Source: Phoronis australis (taxonomy: Eukaryota > Phoronida > Phoronidae). Taken from it: 64,000 bases of DNA. This document shows, piece after piece, positions 58,803-64,000 of this stretch (the stretch's first letter is position 1; every line of letters starts with the position of its first letter). Location: NCBI GenBank assembly GCA_002633005.1, contig NMRA01000582.1, positions 164,610 to 228,609 of the forward strand. The letters are read 5' to 3'. The position numbers and the translations under genes were made by a program. The notes under the pieces are model-generated. The model was not told the origin of the DNA. It saw nothing but the letters and a program-made list of their open reading frames with translations, and ran no database searches.

Positions 58803-60774
58803 CTGCACCCCAGTATTCCAGGTGTTAATATCAATTAATTAACAACTAATTATTAAAACTTTCAACTAACAAACTTTGTTTCAAAATAAAATTGGGCCCA
58901 ATACGCCTTTAAAAGAACACTTCTTTTAACGCTTCCACTGCAAAATTATCAAGTAGGTTACCAAACCCTAAACATAATATTTATTATGCACTGGAGTACA
59001 TACCATGATAGAAAATAAATGTACACCTCGAACTGCAGTCAAAATTACACAGAAAGCGACGCATCTCCGCCCTGTATATCTATGTCATGTTTCACCAAAC
59101 AATATAAAGCCATTCTGACAATAATTTTGGACAAGCACTATTTTGTTGAAAGAGGGATAGCACAGCATTTAAAATCGTCCAAAATGAAGTGGTGCTGGCG
59201 TATCCCAGTCATAAATTTAAATACTATGAGGTTTCACCAGAGTCTGTCAAGTGGCTTTGAAAAGTAATCGACAGACAAGGAAGATATGGTGGATGCAGGA
59301 AAATGCTGCATTAGTGTCCAAATTATAATCACATAAGTGAGCTTAAACTGCGTATATTAAATAACCAGTGAAAGTCAAAGATTTGTAAGCAGGAGCAACA
59401 CAATGCACCCACTACTGTAGCTTAAATATGTTTTTACTATCATATAATATAGATTATTAACCAACGACAGCCAGGATGTTGACAGTATGGGACCAAAACA
59501 AATAATTTAAATAAAAACTATCGAATAAATAAAAAACAATAAATAAATAAAATTAAATAAGTAATAAAAAGTAAATAATTATAAATACATAATAAAATAT
59601 AGATAAATAAATGTACGATAATATTACAATAATAAAATTATTAAATAAATAGTATTAATAAGTATAATTATCTTTTGGATCTGAATGTACTAAGACTGCA
59701 GAGAGAAATAAATGAAAGTAACATCAATGGGATAAATTAAACCAATCTGTAATTCCCAAAATCATGCAAACCACGTACGATCAAATGCAGGGAAAAGTAA
59801 AGACATTAAGTTCAAATCACCCAGTATATCACTGGTTGACTGGCAACAATATCACGCAAAAACAACATTTGTTTCAATCGTGAGCATCATCTATCCAAAT
59901 CAGTAGGGAAGCCAGAAAAACAAAAGTCGGGAATTTTTATTTAACTGCAGCCTTAGGCTGTACAAAAAGCGACGTTGTGTTTTGCGGATCGGGGCTGTCA
60001 TATCTTGCCATATTTGTTTATTGTACACACGCCCGCTAGATGTCTCTACGGTCCATGAAACAACAATATCCGCCAGTGGCCGTCCAATGGGATTTCCCTA
60101 GGAGATTTGTCTCCCTCTCTACGGTCGAAACCATGTGTGTGAGATTTTTTTGACCGAGTGTTGTTTTGATTTTTGATGTCACGAAAGATTATATTTTATA
60201 AAGTTAAAAGCCCCTATACTTCAATTTTCAGATTTAACTTTCAAATTTGGCTAACTCTGCAAACAATGTCCACAAGGGGTCGTACTGCAAGTAGCATTTC
60301 CAGAGTCTATAATTTTTGTTCATTAATTAGTGTTGCGTTCAAGGCATTTAATGGTGTTTGAAACAGTTTTACAAGTTCACTAGTTTCCGATCTTTTTTGA
60401 GGTTGAGTAATGTGATAATACTCTCTGTTTGGAGTGCATCTTCACGTAGTGACATGTTTTTTAAGCTCCGGCTAATAGTTATAGTTTTTCGATACAGAGT
60501 TTTTCGGTGGGATACTAGATATACGGATTCAGTCTTTATGGGTCCGGTCTCTGTCACGTGTCTATCAATTGATAATGATCGTGAAATTTAAAATTGACTG
60601 GCAAGTGGTCAAAATGCTTACTGACAACATGAATATCCTCAAGAACACGTAATGACATGAGCTATAACGACAACATCCAATAGCACCATCTAAATTTCAG
60701 ACGGCCCTATTGAAAATCTAATATAGCTGACATGTCAATAAACTCATACGCACCGCTTGTGTCCTTATTCAGCC
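58803..60774. other. Unassigned sequence with an AT-rich tract
   Basis: From about 59505 to 59660 it is nearly pure A/T in AAATAAATA-type repeats. The rest shows no supported exon or element. A less AT-rich block at 59980-60160 might be regulatory, without a specific motif. Confidence 0.4.
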
Positions 60775-61411
60775 ATGGGTAGTGATACAGAAATCCCAAT
60801 TAGCTGGCTATACATGTACAGGTTTGGTCATTACCTCTTCAGACATACCGCAACCGGCGGTTTTGACAATGAAACTCTAGGAGGCTATAGCCTTATAGCT
60901 GAGCTTACGAGCATGCCAAACCTTTTTCAAATTGATCTAAAGGCTTTCTTTCTCAAGTTTTCGGAATGTCAAAAAAATGGTATCAGTCAACTCGGTCCCT
61001 TAGCTCATGACTCACTTGATAAACTGAGCAAATATCTCAAGCGTATTGATACGTTTTTCAGGACACCACAAAACAGCTTACGAAAGAACAGAAGGCTGTG
61101 GATGTTCACGGATCTCACAAACACCCGTCTGACACCACACAAGAAAAACATAGACCTCATAAACACACTGTAGACACAATGGAACAGCCTTCAGAGCAAT
61201 CGACCGTTGAGGACATTCCTACATCTCGCAAACACGACTCTGACACCGAAGAGCAACGTAGGGAAGAGCAAAACATGGGCGTTTATAAACCTGAAGAAAA
61301 CACCTTAAACTTAATTGAACAGCATACGGAAGAACATGTCGCTGTCGACGTCCATGGATCTCGGAAGCACACATCCCCAGAGCAGCATATGGATGAAGAA
61401 GTCGGGGTATA
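60775..61411 (+). pseudogene. Unrecognised coding frame with a T-tract frameshift
   Basis: After an acceptor-like TTATTCAG, an ATG at 60775 opens MGSDTEIPISWLYMYRFGHY and runs to SKYLKRIDTF near 61058. There the natural continuation is in the +2 frame (QDTTKQLTKEQKAVDVHG...), which stays open to a TAG at 61410. A one-base change in the TTTTT tract at 61054-61058 would account for it. The second half has degenerate repeats: VDVHGSHKHPSDTTQE, VEDIPTSRKHDSDTEEQ and VDVHGSRKHTSPEQ. Total about 212 residues. A cut by a sequencing error is as likely as a true pseudogene; a CAG acceptor at 61061 is the alternative explanation. Family unknown. Confidence 0.4.
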
Positions 61412-61680
61412 GTTGGGTCAGATATGACACTTCCGTGAACGTAGAGAGCTAAGCTTTGTTTCTAAGTGAATTTCACATTATTGATGAATTTTAATGAAAT
61501 AAGCTTCCATGACTACCCTGAAAGTTTGAATATTTTTCAAAGGTGTGGTAGTCTTAGTCTATACCATCCACTTTGAGACCAGGAAATTTAGTGTCCATAA
61601 GTACAACAAATATTAACTAGAAAGATTATTGTCACGGCGTGACAACAATGGACTCTGCGCGTGCGTATTGCTGGAATTGT
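61412..61680. other. Unassigned spacer
   Basis: No feature seen before the tandem array. Confidence 0.3.
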
Positions 61681-63720
61681 TTTGGGAAGTTACTGACAGC
61701 AACCCGTTTACCAATATGAAAAGGAATTCTTAAAAAATGTAAGAGAATTTACATGTTAATATTTTGATGACCTTTCCACTAATTGACCTCTTCCGGTGCA
61801 TTATGAACCCCGAAGAGGGAATTGTAAACTCGATTTAAAGTGTGGTTAATGATAAGAATCACAGATGTTTTACTTTAAGCACTTCAGAATACAAGATGAA
61901 TGAATTGGTCAAACTTTCAGAAGAAAAATGCACCCAATGACCCCATGGATAAACCAAATGACCTGAAAATTTAGAATTCAAACTCAATCGCACTTAGTAA
62001 ACAGATATGTAATTTTGAAGTTTCTAGCTCAAAATTTTAATTTGCACTCAGTGGCATTTGACCTATTTTTGATTGGTTAGGCCTATTGCGAAGTAAAGTA
62101 AGGTATTCAATTGGCATGTTGACTTACACCTGTGTGCTGAAATTAAAAAGAATTCCTTGAAAAATGTAAGAGATATAACATTTTAAACGTTACATGACCT
62201 TTGCACTAGTTGACCCTATCCGGTGCATTATAAGCTTCTTTAGGAGAATTATTGTAAAGCCCATGAAAAATGTGTTTAATGCTGAGAATCACAGTTGTCT
62301 AACGGTTGACACATCAGAATACTTGCTGATTGAAAAGGTCAAATTTTCAGAAGAAAAATGCACCTAATGACCCCATGTTTGCACTAAATGACCTGAAACT
62401 TTGGATTCCGAATTGAATTACCTGTGCCAATCCGACCTGTGTATTTGAAGTATCTAGCTCAAAATTTTAGTTTGCACCTAATGACCTTTGACCTATTAAA
62501 CCTGATTGGATGACCCGATTACTTAGAAAAGTAATTTTTTAAATTGCCTTCTTGACTTATACTTCTGTACAGAATTTGAGAAGAATAGCTTTTAAATTAA
62601 AGAAGTAGTAGCATTTTAAAAATTAGCACCAAATGACCTCTTCCGGTGCATTATGGAATATGATTATATAATGAATCAAAATTTATATACTGCCTTAAAT
62701 CATATGTTAAATTTGAAGAACACACCTTTAACCATTTTGGAGTTATTAAGTGTCAAATTTGGTAGGAAGAAGAATAAGAATAAGAACTATAACGCAATTG
62801 CGTATGTGCACTTACAACTCTGGGCGTGGTGTATGCATCCGGATAGTGATGTATAAAGGCATTGCAATGCATAGAAGTTGCATTCTTTGTGTGAAAGAGA
62901 TGTCTCTGGTAACTACGAAAGAGCAAGCGTGAAGAGTAAGAATATCAACGGAAAACTGCACCTAATGACCACATAGTTGCACCAAATGACCCCAAAGTTT
63001 GTGACTGAATTTTCTTTACGAATGTAAACTATATACGTAATTATCTAAGATATAGCTTAAAAATCATTTTTGCACTTAATTACCTTTGACCCGGAAACTC
63101 AGTACCCTTTATCCGATTTAAATTCCACATAAATTTCGGATGCAGATCTGTAGTGCCTGCTTGTTATCAAAATTCGGAGAGTCTATCTAAAAACCTGTAG
63201 GAAAAGAAGCAATTTGATGCAATGCAACCCTTGACCCTTTTCGGGACAACTCGGTGCATTTTGAGTCAAATCCATGTGATCAATAAAATGTGATCGGCAC
63301 TTGGTTGAACCACCATGAATTTGAATGCTATCCTTAATACATCAATTAAGTACAAGTTGATTGACAAAGTCTTAAATTTTACAGAAAACTGCACTTAATG
63401 ACCCCAAAGTTGCACCTAGTGACCCCAAAGTTTGTGACTGAATTTCCTTTATGAATGGTAATCATATTCATGATTATGAAAGGTCTAGTCCAAAAATCAC
63501 TTTTGCACTTAATGACCCTGACCCGGAAACTCAGTTCCCTTCATCCAATTGGAAATCCAAGTAAATTTCCGATGTAGATCTCTAGTGTCTACTTGTCACC
63601 AAAATTTGAAGAGTCGATCTAAAAACCTGTAGAAGAAGAAGCATTTTGTAAAAATGCACTCCTTGACCATTTCGGGTCAATCCGGTGCATTTTGGGTCAA
63701 AATATTATAACAAGAAAAAA
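61680..63720 (+). repeat. TGACC-rich tandem array of ~425-440-bp units
   Basis: Landmark TCCGGTGCATTAT recurs at 61794, 62218 and 62643 (spacing about 425) and as TC(C)GGTGCATTTT near 63250 and 63680. Other shared blocks: AAAATGCACC(C/T)AATGACCCC (61927, 62358), TAGCTCAAAATTTTA (62026, 62456) and, in the second half, AGTTTGTGACTGAATTT (62996, 63428; spacing about 432). The two halves are related subtypes. Units are full of ATGACC and TTGACC. Non-coding. Confidence 0.8.
62765..62935 (+). repeat. Repeat shared with 63800-63970
   Basis: The block GAATAAGAATAAGAACTATA, then ACGCAATTGCGTATGTGCAC and GTGTGAAAGAGATGTCTCTG recurs at about 63800-63960 (ACGTAATTGCGTATGCGCAC and so on), 1,050 bases further on. 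It punctuates the TGACC-rich array as a higher-order unit. Confidence 0.7.
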
Positions 63721-63794
63721 CCCAATGATGAACCTATGAACCACAGTGAATATGAATGTTGTTAGCATATCGAAGTAAAAGTACTAAAACTCTG

Positions 63795-63970
63795 AAAAGG
63801 AAGGAATGATAATAATAATGATAATAATAATAACTAAAACGTAATTGCGTATGCGCACTTACAACTCTGCGCGTGCTGTGCGCACATGCATGGGAATTTA
63901 TAGCCGTGTAACGGAGTTTAGAGTTTGCGTTGTTGGTGTGAAAAAGAGAGATGTCCCTGGTGTGAAAGTT
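63795..63970 (+). repeat. Second copy of the array-punctuating repeat
   Basis: Begins with an (AAT/ATG)n tract (63805-63835) and then matches 62785-62930. It is probably cut by the end of the window. Confidence 0.7.
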
Positions 63971-64000
63971 CTCCCGAATGCATAATATAAGTACGAGCTG

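Noticed and set aside
1-64000. CRISPR arrays, bacterial operons or phage genes
   Set aside because: No spacer-regular direct repeats, no ribosome-binding sites or tightly packed genes; split exons and LINEs show an animal genome.

Overview
This window comes from an intron-rich, AT-rich animal genome, most likely a marine invertebrate. The evidence is split coding exons with GT-AG junctions and a mixed load of retroelements: an L2-like LINE, CR1/Jockey-like LINE copies, L1/Tx1-like LINEs, a LINE with a restriction-like endonuclease, gypsy-type LTR elements (one with a SCAN-related Gag), and many short inverted-repeat DNA elements. The species cannot be named from the sequence. Single n characters at 18043, 27392, 30123, 38983 and 48080 look like assembly gaps squeezed to one base; at 18043, 27392 and 30123 the flanking sequence is repeated, so unmerged haplotypes are likely.

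Main gene (about 6.2-34.7 kb, plus strand): twelve phase-compatible exons encode a protein with two FYVE-type zinc fingers followed by helical segments. The layout resembles the Vac1/Pep7/Rabenosyn-5 endosomal tethering factors. Introns hold large mobile elements: a decayed gypsy-like pol copy (6.9-10.6 kb), an endonuclease-type LINE fragment (20.0-21.2 kb), and a second gypsy-like copy (23.7-33.6 kb) split by a CR1/Jockey-like LINE with an 11-bp target duplication. A TAG lies in frame in exon 11, and exon 12 is followed directly by LINE sequence.

0-6 kb: a 2-kb foldback repeat (second copy at 42.75-44.2 kb), a minus-strand LINE tail, a plus-strand L2-like LINE, and an inverted-repeat element with a core of 18-bp repeats.

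34.6-41.4 kb: minus-strand L1/Tx1-like LINE sequence interrupted in its reverse transcriptase by a gypsy element (LTR 36428-37126, SCAN-like Gag, DTG protease). That LTR carries clustered heat-shock-element motifs. The tail of another LINE follows.

41.4-64 kb: mostly non-coding. It holds two further inverted-repeat elements with repetitive cores (44.45-44.88 and 50.34-51.32 kb), a few unrecognised coding candidates (48.35, 49.56, 51.52, 58.3 and 60.78 kb), a 5.4-kb interval bounded by inverted repeats that contains a 173-bp hairpin-bearing tandem array and a THAP-like first exon (52.9-58.3 kb), and a TGACC-rich array of about 430-bp units (61.7-63.7 kb).

All calls come from reading the sequence; no database search or transcript data was used.
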